Assembly (NCBI RefSeq): GCF_964204645.1 | Contig: NC_134031.1 | Location: 19,777,307 to 19,841,306 of the forward strand | Direction of reading: 5' to 3' | DNA length: 64,000 nucleotides | From: Tubulanus polymorphus | Taxonomy: Eukaryota; Nemertea; Palaeonemertea; Tubulaniformes; Tubulanidae | Part shown: positions 13,201 to 27,906 of the stretch, in pieces | Layout: every line of letters begins with the position of its first letter | How positions within the stretch are numbered: the first letter of the stretch is position 1 | Made by a program: the position numbers and the translations under genes | Notes under the pieces: generated by a model | Told to the model about the DNA's origin: nothing | The model's database searches: none | What the model saw: only the letters and a program-made list of their open reading frames with translations

Positions 13201-16200
13201 TGTTTACGCGGCCATGTCCTATATAATCTGTATGTTATGTATCATTGGCCAGGCTTCAGACAGCTGATCAGCTTGTTTGGATGATATTTTATTTCTCATA
13301 TTCCGCACGCTGAAACTCGAGCGTTTTGCCTTCGTTATGACGTAACCACCGCGGCCCAGGCGCCTACAGGAAGATTTGAAAATCCCACGAAAAGCACAAT
13401 AACTATTTGTGAAAATCGTTGGAAAGATCAAATTCAATCAAATTCCGCTGAATTATTTCTGATTACGGTTATCTCAAGACCAAAACTGAGTGAACCGCAG
13501 AAGTGAAATGTCGATATAACTAAAAAAGCTTGTTCCCGCTATTATTATTAAAATCAAATTATCCATTTCATTTCGAAAAGGAAACCGTTTGATGAAAACG
13601 ATTGACATAGAATCCAATATCTATTTGTTTTTCGGCCCGCAGCCTATTCGTAACAAATATGGTTTTTCGACGTATTAGATTCAGGTAAATCTGTGAACAA
13701 GAATTTATTAGATATATTTTCCTAGTTCAACGCTCAATTAAGTAAACATACAAATATGATTTTAGAGGTTTTAAATTCAATCCGTTAAAATAAACGCCTT
13801 TAATTCATTAGGTCGGGTAGAATAAACGAATTGATTTTTCTCTTCGGCTCCGAGATGTTTAAGTAATGTATATAACATCCATAAAAATATCGCGAACGGC
13901 GATTCAATAATCGTGTAATCTTCGGTTTAATGGCTTAATATCGACGAATCACCATCATCCAGTTAACACCTGATACGCGCAGGCATCGATTTAATTTTCA
14001 AAAGCTTTTCAAAAGCGATGATGACGTTGAGCTTAAGCCCGTTAATGAATCGATAATCAACGATATCTGACGATGAGCACCTAGCGCGGACATCCGCCGG
14101 ATACGCGACAACAAAACTATCAAAACTGAACTCGGATGAAACGACGGATGATCGCGTAAAATTAGTTGAATTTGAGAACGATTCGATGAGTATCGTTGTA
14201 AGGATTCTCAATCCGAGCTTTTGAAACAATTCAACCATTATTCGTCGATACAAGTGCATTAGATGTCGCGCTGTAGATGATGACCTGTGATTAGGGCCGA
14301 TTATTAGCTCTTCTCTCCGGGTGTAGCCACTTCGAATGAGAGACGAGATTCTTTTCTTTTAACCGCGTCCGAGATTGAGGAAATGCTCTTTTGATTTGCG
14401 TGTTATAATTACGTTTAACTATCTCATAGTTCTCACGTGTCAGCTTTTATGTAAACTCGACCATTTCTCACATCTCCTCATTCGAGGACTTCTTCTGTCG
14501 GTGATGCGACAGTTAAATTTCACCTCGAAATGTCGGGCGCGTAGCTATTTCGGTTTGACAAAAAGATTACTTTTTTCCGTACTTAAGACAACTTTATAGA
14601 AATAGCGCGCAGATTTAGATGAAAGGAAGTGATGAGTAAAACTATCAGTGTTAATGATTATGAATGATGATAATGATTAATCCCACAATGATGATATTTC
14701 AAAGTTTATTTATCAGATATTTCGAGATTTATCTTAATCCTATCTTCATCGCTGTCCAGTGATGTTTCCATTTCGGTTTCATTCCGTTTCCCTGAGATGG
14801 GATTAAGATAAATCCGATAGATAAACTTAGGAATATCAACATTGGACATTATTCATTATCGGTATAAAGTGGTTTAACGTACAGAAGCGTCACTGCACGC
14901 CAAATGAAATTGTTGCTTAGAAAAATATTCGTCCCATGGCGCTATTATAACTAGTGTTTCCATAACTGAATTGTGAGTGTACTTCGTTGCAAAACGCACT
15001 ATTATCATTCAATGGAATGAAAACTTGATTTGAAGGCGGCACACTTTCTTAAACTCACTGGTGCGGTAGTATTCGCTATCATGTTATATTTGCGTTTGGG
15101 AGTTAGATATACTAAACGTTTGTCACCCGAAACGATTAAAACCCACTTGAAAGCTGAAATTCTAAGGCTGTATTTATAAACAGATTTGTCCATTTTGTAA
15201 GCGTTGTCGTCGCGATGGGATGTCCAATACAAACTCATGGCAACCTTTGTAAAACGAGTTTGTCTATTCAACGAATTGACGCTTCGTTACGCGAAATGTG
15301 TTACACGTCGTACACAATTGAAATATAGGAAAGTTTTCACGAACTCGCGAGAAAAAGAATCACTTTTTAATAGATGTTTGTTGTCGATCGGAAATTAGAT
15401 ATCTTCAAATAGTTAACGCCGCGAAATACGAGATGGAAACCCACTGTTACATACAGCTAGATAGAAAGAATTATCAGGACCAGTTGGCTGTAGATTGGCT
15501 CGGGATTGCATCCAGTATCAGTCCCATAGTTCGGTTAGAAAAATAGATTTAAGGTGGAAACATTAATCAGTAACTGAAATGAAACAAGGCCCTGAATACA
15601 ATCCAGATTCTTATGGCTCAATGAAAACTATATAGAAACGTTTGGCAACGTGTTGCATTTCAATAAGTACTCGGTTAGCCTGCTACTTCAATCTCTACTC
15701 CGATTTTTTCTGCTCTATTCAACAGTATCGACGGGGGAGTCTTTTGTGTTAAACGTTTCAAACCCTTTACATTTTCAATAGAAATCGATAGCAGATATTA
15801 CATAGCCATTTTAAACCCATCATCGCAGATGTCAAATTTCAGATCGGTGGCGGGCGGCGTCCATCATTGCCACCCGGCTAACGGCAGTTCCGATTCTCCA
15901 CCACTAAGCCGGATTACCAGAGTCAGAAACTCTTGACTTATTATTAATTGTAAGAGCTATTGTTATTCGGTACGTGAACGCACGTGTTTGCATCAGTGCA
16001 ACCATCCGGTTCGAATAGCCCGGAATACCAGTGGCTCATGTAACATGCATGTAGATATGTTGCATTAGTCTGTAATTATCAGATTCCGTATTCACGGTTG
16101 ATTTACTGCTATAGTTAATCGTCTGCTTATAATTTATGATCACTTTGTTAGCGAGGTTTACGCCTAATGAATTGTTGATTGTCGTCGATCCTCTGTCATA

Positions 16201-19200
16201 TTTATTTATATACATGTACAGTATCTATAACGTTATGTACAGTTTTATGCCGGAGGCTGTATAAATGATACGGCTAATGCTGCAGGCTCAATCACATATA
16301 ACGCCTTTCCTCTCAACTTATATTTGATTAAATTAATGACCTATATACAGTGTTAAAAGCTACTGGAATCGGCTTAAATTCGTTAATTGAAAAGAAATAA
16401 CGCGACATCATATTCTGAAATATAGATGAAAACACGCAAGTAATCGAAAATATCCTCGCTGAGAGATCGGATCCATGGAACAACAAAGAGTTTCGATTTT
16501 CCATTTCTATATCATCGTGATGTTTTCGAATCTGTCGAACGGTTTTTGATTAACGTTTGACCTGTCTCGAGGCAATTCAAACTATTGTGCACTGGGTTTG
16601 AGCAAAATTCGAAAGAAAACGTCAATATTCTTAAAACAAAATTTCGACGGATAAAGTGAGAGCAGAACGGTACATTAACGCTTTAACCTATTGTATTCAC
16701 ATATTAATAGAAAATATTTCAGTATTTAACGTTCACCCTTGAAGTTATTTGCTTTGCTGACATAATGTTTATAATATAGAGGAAATCTTTGAACGCCTTG
16801 CCGTCAATCATTGTCAATAATGAGATTGTGAGAAATTGACATCTGCATCATTTCGTTTCTATCGTTCTGCACCAGTTGCTCGAGTCTTGGAGAATTATCG
16901 TTCTTACTTTCTGTTTCAATGTAAACTATAAGCTTGGCGCAACCCCTCCAAGAATCGACATTCCATTCCCTGATCTATAGGTATTTTCAATGATGTACTT
17001 TAACCTCTGTAAGATTTTTTATTCTGTCGTTCAGGATAATATATGTCCCCGTAACATTTGAAAATTAGACTTCGATTTTTGGTGGACAGCTTCAGATTTG
17101 AAACATTGTTTGAAAAACTTGGGATTTTAGCACTTGAGCAGGACATCTACAGACATCTTGATTACATCATTCACGAAAGTAAAAGATTTCTCATTCCGTG
17201 GACGTAACTTTGAAACCCTTTGAAATCCTCTGGTTTCGGACGCTTGAAAGTGAGAAGCGTCCAGCGATGAAATGACAATAGATGCTCGAAAAATAATTGA
17301 GGAGTTTTTGTCCGATGTCCATCGCCACACGTGAATACGATGTGTGAAATAATATTATGCGCTTAAGAGACCGGTGATTCAGCTATAGAACTATAGTGAA
17401 TAACAAGCGAAAGTTGAAACGAAATGTTTCAAACTGGATGTTTCATTATTCTCACTAGTATCTCAGACATATGAAGTGGCTTTACGGGAGGCTGACGTGT
17501 AAAGAGGACAACTCGTTCAACAATAATTGCAAACTTAAGAAACAGATTTGGCTGGTCCCATAAATAATTCACCATTGTCAGTTTATTTAAAGGGAATTTA
17601 TTGTCGTTTATGTATGGAAGTTTGTAGCGATTGTGACGCCCGACGGGTGGTCAGAGGTTACAATGCTCAGCAAGTGCTCCGCGTTTGGGAAAATATCTTC
17701 TAGCTAAATAGTTTTCAATATCCGCTCACGGCGGGATTCAAACGTGGCCGAGATTTAGCTGAATGAGTTGGCGGACTGGATGAATGCGAGCTTTGAAGGG
17801 GCAGCTTTAAGAACCGAGATCCCGTCCCAGTAAGGTTTGCTCGCAGGCAAATACCCCATGAGCGTGAACACCGCGCTGTGGCCCAACGATTGTCTACGGC
17901 GAGACTGTTCCCCAGATGCACAGTTTTCCCCCGTCGCGTTCTTCAAACTGAACGTCTCTTCGTTCCCCGGTCACAGCGAGATGGAATGCTTGAAATACTG
18001 TACATATTTTGAAAAGTAACAGAGCCGTGTTTATCGAAGTCGAAACGCGAGTATTGTTCGCCCCAAAAAAACGACATACCGCCACAGTTTTTCCCCGTTT
18101 AAATACCGGTAACACCACGCTGGTAACCGGACTATACGCCGTTATTTTCCATGAAAAAAAATCGATGTTTTTTCGACAAAGCCATCAGGTACGAGTTGGC
18201 CAATTCTATGTAAAAGCAACAAAATTTTCCACCATTATCTTGATTTTTGAAAGCAGTAAAAACAACACAGCTATTAGGTCTAATCCTCGCTAGAAAAAAT
18301 GCCTATAATCATTATTTTCGTTCTTAGGAATTTCGATAGAGCTTAGATATATGTCCTGAAAATATAATTTCTTATTGGAACATTCATTTTAGAAACGGAT
18401 TTTCTCGGCAAATAGAGTTTTAAAAGGTGAATAGTCGATGCAGTATAGTGCACGGTTTTATCTAAAGTTCTGTTAGCGTTCCCACTGTTACAGCGCGTAT
18501 ATTATCTGTTCCCGATGTCGATTGTGGCAGACTAAGGATTAAGCGCCCGACATGATACCTCCCATGACATCCTACTCAATAGAAATCTGCGCTGAGGAGA
18601 GAAAAAAACATCCCGACTCTCGGCAAAGCGATAAAAAGTATTCATGCGTACATTTTTGTCCATTTGTATTAGACTGGATTTTGTACTGGGTATCGTCACG
18701 TCATGGTCGTTTTTGCTATGCGGGTTTCATCAAGACGACATTATAATTCCATCGATCATCTTTTGTATTAATTACCTTTTACCTCTTATACACGTGGAAT
18801 TTGTAAATATAAGTGCTATTAGAAGTTTTGTTATAACAGTTATGTATATATATATATATTCTATTTTCTTCCTCATCTTGTTAATATTCTTGTCACTTAT
18901 GGTCATGTAATATTGATTTAAAAGACAATAAACATTAATTGAATTAATTGAATTGTATTATTCTCCTAACAGACGTTCTGTTCATCTTTCACCGTCATTC
19001 TCGTCGTCATTGAAACACGAGAAAGTAACGTTGAAAGATTTGTCCCTTTATCCTGAATGGCTGATCATAAACACTTGATCTCATCCGAAGATGATATTCT
19101 GTGTGGAGCGCTGGCTTTTTTCCGGCGTTTTCTATTTCGTGTGCGTATATTCTCGTATATAAAATACATCTGAAATCATTTGGTCTAGATCGCCGTATAA

Positions 19201-22200
19201 AACAAACAGAACTCCTGTCTGCGTAGAAAAACAGGCTTCTACCCGAAATAAAGAACATAACTGGCTACTTGCTCTCTTGAGCGCGATCGCGGCACCCCTG
19301 ATATATATCTACCTCGTCGAAGATATCTTTCTATAAAATGTAGAACGTCCATATTCCGTACTAAAGCTATCGAAGACAAATATTTTGAAAACCTGAAAAT
19401 TTGATTAGTACTTGTTTTTGTTTCTATGTTAAGTGGGGGCCGGTAGAGGTGATATGACAGATGGGGTTCAGTGCCTATAGACTGTATAATGCGCCTAGAT
19501 GCCAAGTCTCTTGTAACCTTATTCTAAAAACTAAATTGTATTTATGATTCGTTGTAATATGGATTACGTAAAATCAATTGTACATGTATAATCATGTTTT
19601 CACAATGAAATACAAGTACGATATCGATGTTTCTAAATGCGCATTGTAAAATTCCCAGTCACTCTGAATAAAATTCGAACTTTTGAATCAACATTGTTTG
19701 AATTGCTGCCAAAGCTGTTTTTGTGATCGTATAAATTTACCAAACCTTTTTGGATTTGTGAAATTCGGATTTAAATTTCTGGTACTTTCTAGCAATAGAT
19801 TTAACGCGTATAAGATACGAAGATCCGCACCACCGCCAACGCCGCTGAGAGTGGGTTATAGCCAGATGTCGAAAACTCAACGACACTTCTAAAATAATGT
19901 TGAATATTTCATTGCTATCGATTTTGCTCTTCAAACTGCAATTGACGTACGTGTGTATTCGATTCTACGTTAGGTCGAATTACTGTTCATATTTACGTTA
20001 TTTTTTCAAATTATGAATTATTTTTGATCAACAACAGACTACGTCATTGCACTTATCCAGCCCCTCACTAACTTCTAGAAAATTCCTATAATTTCCAAGA
20101 GAAAAGTTTGATTATTGCTAATTACAAGATACAGCGCATCAAGTATTCATAATTTGTTGGTTAAGCGTGTCCATTTTGCATAAAATATTTTACTGTTTTT
20201 ACATGAAAGTGGGTGCGGGAATCATGTACTGCAAACACGTCTGTGGTCTTCCCTTGCTATAAATACTGCGCGTAACAAAAGTATCGGTAGCTTTGTGAAT
20301 TCTACGATCTATCGGTCAATCGGTCAATAATATCATCGATGACCAAACGTTTCGATCGGCGCGAGTTTGTGAACAAACATTGACCGTTGACGAGTACGTG
20401 TTGATTTTCGAAGCTTATGGTCGATATTTGCTCATCAAAAATCTATTGGATATTTATTCAGGAGATGTAGTCAGGGTTGTTAACGTGCGTTCTGTTGTTT
20501 GGTTCCGTACTGATATTCACCGTTGCTCATTATAAATTTAACGGAACGTTTAGTACGCCATGTATGTTTCCTTATTGGTGATGACAATATCGTGCAGGGA
20601 TCAACTTTTGATTTCGAAACCTCTGTAAATAAACAGATATTTCAATGAGATAAGCTTGTTGGAAAACTAAGTACCTTCGGGTGGGATTCGTCGTTCGTGT
20701 TTCATCCCGTATCGCCCAACTCTTCATGCTGCAATTTCAGACGACATTATCCGCATTATCATCCACGCCGCGAGTCGTGTATACTATCACAGGGTCATCT
20801 GCCAATGATGTCTCAGTTTGCAACGGGATTCTTTTGGCTTCCCGACGTGATCTGAACACACTTGAAAAAAAAAGAAACTTCGCACACAGAGGACAGCGTG
20901 AACCGTCCTCGAAGTGGGGATCCTACTTGACAAGCAAATCCAATTTAGAAACGACTTAAAACGTTCATTATGTCTTTTGTAGCGAAAACAAATTCGCATA
21001 AAAGTGGTATCTAAAAGACGCTTCGGGCGCTTCAATCTTCTCCAAGTGCCATTTAGCCTCGGGCGAAACCCCAGAGCTATTGTCTAAAGGCGTCGAATTG
21101 CATTCGTGAAAAAACCCGTCGGCCAGGAGCCCGCCGGGGTTTTTGTTCGTGTATAGCAAAAAGTAGATTTTACATGCCGTCTTTAAGATAATTCAATGAA
21201 AGAAAATCTTAACAGAAAAAAGAGGGGAACATTGAACTTGATTTTTTTTCAAAATTTTGATCCAAATATAGCTAGACAAAGACTGTAGACAAAGGTTTTC
21301 GTAAGCCTTATACAACTCTTGTTTTCAAATAAATATATGTTCGTAACCTGAACAAGAATTCGTGAGATTTTTAAAGAGTTTGATCGTTGGTTCATGCATA
21401 CACATATTGTATAATGCTTATGTTTCTGTAAGTCCTTAAAAATAAGTTAGTCCAATCTTTTAATTCGTTTATGACACGTAAATTAGGGAATAACTGCAAA
21501 TTACACCCAGAAGTGGAAAAACGGATGAAATGTCATTCTCGTTACGTATCTATTAAGTGCAGATGTGTTTTTGATGAAAAATGCTTGACGTTGAAAAATA
21601 CTGCAGGTCCTTTCTTCACACAAGTGTTACAAGTACCGCGTAATAGGCAATATTCGAATATCCGATGGCAATGATTACATACTCATAATCTGATAACTAT
21701 TGTGACATTTCATAAAGCTGAAAGTTCAAAACCTTATCCGAAATGTCATCATCGCTTGAAGTCAAACGAAAGCCTAATAATGATACATTTCTCGCAGGTG
21801 GCATTTTGACGTAATTATACGAAGAAAATACGTTACGTCACCAACAACTGTTTGCCTGTAAAATATTATAACTTATAGTTTTCAAAGTCTTAAAGACAAT
21901 GATAACGTGTCGTACGTCACAGAATCCCAATTTACTGCAATGCTTGTTACTGTAGACGTTGTTATCAAAGCGAAACTAATCCACGTTTGGTGATGAAATC
22001 ATACCCGTGTTTTTGTCGAAAAGATTATTATGTATCTTTGTGATTTACAATGAACGTCACGTATATGCTTTATACATCGGCATACTTTTTATGGAATTGT
22101 TTCAATCTTTTTCAGAAGGTTTGCCGTAAAAAGATGCGCCCGCTGTCACATGGGAATCGCCGCTAACGAACTGGTGATGAGGGCGAAAGATTGCGTTTAT

Positions 22201-25200
22201 CATATCAGTTGTTTCACTTGCGCTTCGTGTCACCAGTCACTGACACCGGGAGAACAATTCGGCATGAAAGACAGTATGATTTACTGCCGTGCTCATTACG
22301 AACTGTTGATACAAGGCGACTATTTAAACGGCATCACGTCGAATCTAAACGGTCACCAAGTGCCGTTTTATAACGGGGTCGGTAGCGTACAGAAAGGCCG
22401 TCCCAGGAAACGAAAAAGTCCCGAACCGGATCCCTGTTCACAAGGATTAGGTAAGAGTTCTAAGCATCCATTATTCTTTAGTGTAGGTTCATTCTTCTCT
22501 ACATTACTTGAAAAACTTGAACCTGTAGTTTTTGTAACGTAAAATGAAGTATCTCGATGATGTATTAATTCAGTATCACCATCTGGATTTATATCTCTTA
22601 TATCCCGCTGAAAAAAATACCCCGATCTAAAAAGTGCTATCGAATATTCGGAATTGTCCACAAGAGTTTTCATTACTTTTTATCTAGTAATAACGATACC
22701 GACTGCGCCAGCAATACGAAATATACAAAGTCTGATAATCGTCGAGAGCATGTTAGGTCGATAAGCATTATTGTTCGGCGTATGAATAATGAACAGGTCA
22801 TTTTTCATTGCGAGTGGGATTTAATTTCATCAAGAATCGAGACAAGTATTCGTAGCGATACTCGTGCGGTCGATTCGTGGTCCACGGTATATAACTCACT
22901 CTCTCTATCCGTACACTTTATGAAAGAGCATTAAAAATTTATTCAGTCGACGAGTTGTGCAGAAAAAACATAATGCATACGCGTGGTACTTGTGGTGATG
23001 AGACCTCAGTTGGCTCTCCGCGGGTACAGGGTTGTTTCGGTACACACTATCTGGACGAAATTTATACGACAACTTTTCGGGAGAGTTCATGACATGGCCA
23101 CGCCGCTGCACAGTTCCCGAGTTACACTCCAACGAAACCCGTCGTGGAATATATCATTTTGAAAACAGCATCATACGCGTGATTTCTATTCGACGCTCAA
23201 GGGAAAGTTTGAGTCGTGAAACGTTTATGGACATGCGAAGAAAACCCTACAATATCAACGAACAACAATTAAAAACCTGTTTCATTGATTTCTCGATTAG
23301 TTCTATGCAGTTTTAGAGATTCATGTTGATAAAACTGTGGGTGTAATCTACACAGACTACAGTGACTACTGGTTTAAATTGATATACGAATATAATATTT
23401 ATTTCTCCGTGTTACCCGACGACCAAGCGGTCACCTTTCACACAACATGACGCCCAGATAGTTTATCATCATAAATATAGAATTCACAACATATCCCGGG
23501 CACGAGGCAGTCTCAGCACGACCCCATAGTGACCGGTACAAACACAATGAACGGTCAGTGTCTTCTCCCCATGAAGGTAAAACCCAAGTCACGAATGTCT
23601 CCCAAGCCGCACGTGTGCGCGTCCGGCGATTGTGGTCGGTGGTCGAACAGGACTTTTGTCTTCAGGAACAGGAGACAGAGAAATTTTGAAAAATAGCCAG
23701 ACTTTTGTAGCATCCTCCCGCCACCTTCCGCCTCAAAGTAATAAAATGATTTTGGACGTTGATATTGACAATATAGAATCTATCGTTTGGACGTCAACAT
23801 CTTCTAATAAAGAATGTAAGTGTTTCACTTAAGCTTAGTTCACAAAAGTTAATTTGATAAATTCTAAGCAGTTCTTGATCAGGGAGTGGTGTACTTTCAT
23901 TGATATACCCTCATACACACGGCCTGGTATAAGCAATGATCGCACGAAAGTGTTTTTATTTAGGTTGCTCGGAAATGTGTCTCAAACGTCGTTTTCCGTT
24001 GCTTTTTAAATCCGGTCTCTTATCACATGATCTCAAAACCCTATCAATTATTCACCATGAAACACTTGAATGAAATCACCCTTATGTACATGTATATATA
24101 TATATATACAACGTTTCTATTGAGTCGTTCTAATTCAGAGAACGTTTCTCGAAAATTTTCATAGACAACATATCGTAAAATTATCAATTACGATTTATTG
24201 AAAAGAAGAACGCTGGCGAATATCATACAATATGTCATCAAAACAATTCGAATATTGTTCACTACGTAATAGATAATAATAAATGATTTTGGCGTATTGA
24301 GAATAGTTATATATCGTCCTAGCAGACGAGTGTCGCCGATACAATGGCCGAGGACCTGTCCCGGTATAGGCTTCGGGCAAATCGGTGTCGCCCGTTAACA
24401 GAAGTGAAAGCGCATTCGCTAAACATTCTGCGCAGATTTACCGAGCTGGAAATCATTGAAAAGAGATTCAATCGTGTTATGTCTGGTAGTTTTTCATTCT
24501 TATCGAGCCCCGGTCGGCGAAACTAGCCTCGGGCTCTTTCACGAGGGAACGCGGACGCGCGCACTCTAAAGCGGTGGAATCACGCAGTCTCGCTTTAGTG
24601 CGGCTCAGTTTCGCTAGCGTGGCCGGTCGCCTTCGAAATTGCGGGTGCTCAAATCGTTCGTCTTTGTCGCCCGACACCCCGCCGTTTTGTATTCCCGAAC
24701 AGAGCATACCTCAGGCGCAGGATATCGGGAACTGTTGCACAATGCACCAGGACCATCCCTTCGCATTAGATCTAAATATGCACTTTGTGATAGTGCTACT
24801 GTAGACCGTGAGTCGACCAATATTCCCAGAATGAAGTCTTTATTGATAACATGGCTACTTGAGTTCAGTGACGAGTTTCCAACATATGGAATAGCTTTTG
24901 GCTTCCGGCTGACAGGAGCTGATGAACAAAAATATTAGGCAACAACCGAAAAAATACTACTACACGTCTCGATACTGTACAAGCGAATTTGCGCGAACAA
25001 CGAAGATCCCCAACTGAGTATACATAACCAGAACTGGTAGGATAGCACTGAAAACAGCGAGCCTCATCTCAGATATAGCAATATCGTATTCACGACTTCC
25101 GACGAGTTTTTTTAGTATACGCACACGTGAATCGTGCAAAATGTTCGCAAGTCTATACTTTACACATTTGCAAAAGATTTTGTGAGCAAGTTACTGCAGA

Positions 25201-27185
25201 AGTCGAATAAGGCTTTGTAACAATTTGATATTTTGAGTCATATCGTGTATTATAGGATTTCACGGAATTTGAATCGCAGACAAGAAATGTAAAAGCTACG
25301 CGTTTAGGACGAAGCCAGCAGCGGCGGCTGATTCATTTCTTGGCGCGATGTTTTTCAAAGATGACGTGTATAGACGTGCATCATCAAACGAAAATCTAGA
25401 TGAGAGGCGAAATCTGAAATTTGCTATTTGTCTCGTGTTGGTATCAGGTGTTATAATGTCGGCGATAATGGGTCGCGTTCGAAGCGCTTTCACTTCAACA
25501 GCTGCTGCGAGTGAGTTGAACTGCTCAGGACACGTGGTGATAAAACGAAAATCAATCCATTGACATTTTTCGAAGCCCGTTTCGATACCTCCAATAAAAT
25601 ATAATTGGTATAACAATGTATTTATTAGCGTACGAAATGAATTGGCGTAACATTTGGTCTTTTTCGATCGTTCTATATATGAATTCAGGTTTAATGCGGT
25701 TCGATAAATAATTGTATCAAGAATCTTTCGTTGATCTTTTAAGTCAATTACTGCGTTACGTTTTAAAGTATCTAAGTCAAAATGTCACTGCAGTGAATTG
25801 TATTAGTTCTACGACGTTAGACGACGCCTACGTATAATGTCTCCTGACTGTACTCTAGACAGGTTATTCACCGAGGTTGAGTAGATTTTTCAATTCTAAC
25901 TCGAGAAACAAAATGACGACGGAATCCTTAAAAGCGAACATAGTTTAGATAAGTTGTTCGATTCGCTGGGGCTCAGCCTACTCGACAAACAATATTTGAT
26001 GTGATATCTTATTATGAAAATAGATTTAGTCTCATACGAGTGTTATAACAAACCCTAAAGGGTATATTTTGTATTTCATCTAATAGCTCGGGGAAATACA
26101 GAATATCGCTGTGAAAGTTCTCACATTTTCTGATATACTCATTCCGCGTTCGCTTCATTTATTCACGAAAAAAGATACAAGTTTATTGAAGTTGACGCCT
26201 GGTTCATGGCGTCATAGACATTTGAAGCGTCGCGTATCAAAAGCCGCTCCACGCCCTTTATTTCTAGAATTTAGATTTCAAATTCGCACGTTTCTATATC
26301 CGATGTTCGATTTATATTTGACAGGAATGGGCGGTAATGAGAATCTAGATGGAGACCCTCTAGATCGCGACTACCAACAACAACCTCCCAGACAGAAACG
26401 CATGCGCACTTCGTTCAAACACCACCAGTTACGGACGATGAAATCGTATTTTTCTCTAAATCACAATCCAGACGCAAAAGATCTCAAACAATTAGCACAA
26501 AAAACTGGCTTGACGAAAAGAGTTTTACAGGTAACTATGATGTCCGGTTTTTTGAAATTAATGGGCCATTGCTTTGGAATATTTTCTCAGATGTTGAACT
26601 TGATATTTAATATATATTGATATTTAACAAATATTAAAAATTTCAATAATTTTAGATCAGCTCTTGAAACCGTTCTATTCAATCTTATGGTTAGCCACAC
26701 TTTTATTAAGAATCAATTTTTTCTGTAATTGCCTTACAGCAATATTTAACTAAATAAAGCACCAAATGTGGTATATAAGAATAATGATAATTACTGAATT
26801 CAAGGATATAAGTATTATGTGAAATGATCTTTCAATTATCAGTCGATAAGATACATGTTTATTCAAATAGTATCTGTCTGATATTTTCTAGGTATGGTTT
26901 CAAAATGCCAGGGCGAAATACCGACGGAATCTGTTACGTCAGGAGCAGCAACGCGACCCGAATTCGCAGTCGAACGGCGTAATGTCACCGGATTGTAAAT
27001 CACAGGACAGTTTACAGGAATTAACCGAACTGACGAACGCGCACTCACCGGGCGGATTATCAGACATCAGTTCCACTCCGTCGCTATCAGATCTCGGACA
27101 TTCTATGGACAGCGAAGAGCATCAAAATGACACGGGCGGCAGTTTAACGGACCTTTTTAGCAGCAGTATTAATAACCTGAATTGA
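10293..27185 (+). CDS. LHX2/9 (apterous): LIM-homeodomain transcription factor, Lhx2/9 (apterous) class
   Basis: Five coding exons: 10293-10424, 12435-12643, 22116-22450, 26325-26530, 26892-27185. All junctions are GT-AG and in phase, giving 391 residues. LIM domain 1 begins CAGC at residue 59 and LIM 2 begins CARC at residue 121. A basic linker (GRPRKRKS) follows. The homeodomain spans about 248-307, with recognition helix WFQNARAKYRR split from helices 1-2 by the last intron. The tail carries SLTDLF, like the (T/S)LT(D/N)LF ends of Lhx2/9. The start is the first ATG after an in-frame stop at 10248. Family role: nuclear DNA-binding factor working with LDB/Chip cofactors in limb, wing, eye and neural patterning. 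An AATAAA at 27450-27455 probably ends the transcript, inside the duplicated unit. Long introns fit a developmentally regulated gene. A further upstream 5' UTR exon cannot be excluded. Confidence 0.93.
10425..12434 (+). other. LHX intron 1
   Basis: GT-AG intron of about 2.0 kb between the N-terminal exon and the LIM1 exon. It contains a short CTG/CAG run near 11847-11865 and a TA run near 12006-12020. I see no other gene. Confidence 0.75.
12644..22115 (+). other. LHX intron 2 (9.5 kb)
   Basis: GT-AG intron between the LIM1 and LIM2 exons. I recognise no coding exon in it. It contains a fold-back palindrome (14691-14840) and a TA run near 18845-18860. Long introns of this class of gene often hold enhancers, but none can be identified from sequence alone. 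Confidence 0.7.
14691..14840. repeat. Fold-back inverted repeat in LHX intron 2
   Basis: The left arm (about 14691-14747) and right arm (about 14793-14840) are inverted copies sharing AAGTTTAT(C/T)TATC and GATTTATCTTAATCC. The left arm has a 12-base insertion. The arms enclose about 45 bases rich in TTTCC/TTTCG. It is a hairpin or decayed MITE with no coding capacity. Confidence 0.7.
22451..26324 (+). other. LHX intron 3 (3.9 kb)
   Basis: GT-AG phase-1 intron between the LIM2 and homeobox exons. The exon phases join directly, so no extra exon is required. It contains a TA microsatellite near 24091-24109. I see no gene in it. Confidence 0.7.
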
Positions 27186-27405
27186 AAAACCGTATAAGTG
27201 GCGCTCGCGTGAATTGGAGAAAAGTACCACCGAAAACTCTTGTATCTGAAAAAGGAAATTAACAGAAAACAATATATATATATTTACCTTATAGTTTGAA
27301 ATAGCTATAGATTTACTAAAATCCAAGATCAGTTTTCAAACAATAATGTGCTCCAAATCCATGGATTTTATTATGATGACAATCTTAAAATCAGAACTGT
27401 TGTAT

Positions 27406-27436
<31 letters not shown>

Positions 27437-27906
27437 GTGTACAGGTATAAATAAAATAGGCGTTCTACTTATTATTAAATTCATGACTTGATCTCGCGGT
27501 GTACAACGAAAAAAGTTTTAATATCATTGTTTTTCCTAGAAATATCTACTGATCTCAGAGAAATGTCTTACGAATACATAGTATAATGATAAACATATAC
27601 TTAGGGTTAGTTCCGCGTTTGGTATCAAAGTCTAAGATAAACTCTAATCAGCGTTTATAAGTCATTTTATTTTAAAATTTCGTGCAAAAAATATTCCCTT
27701 GATTTTCAATCGATTGAATACTGTGTTGATTCGAAAATATTGAAGCATCGCGCTAGTTGTTAATACACTAAATATCTGTACCGGTTTTTGGTCATTGATA
27801 TCAATAATGTATATAACATTTAATAAGTGTTGTGAATAAAATATTGAGAAGATTAAATTATGAATAAAGATAAATCATTATTGTTATTTCTTTTTGTTTT
27901 CGTCAT

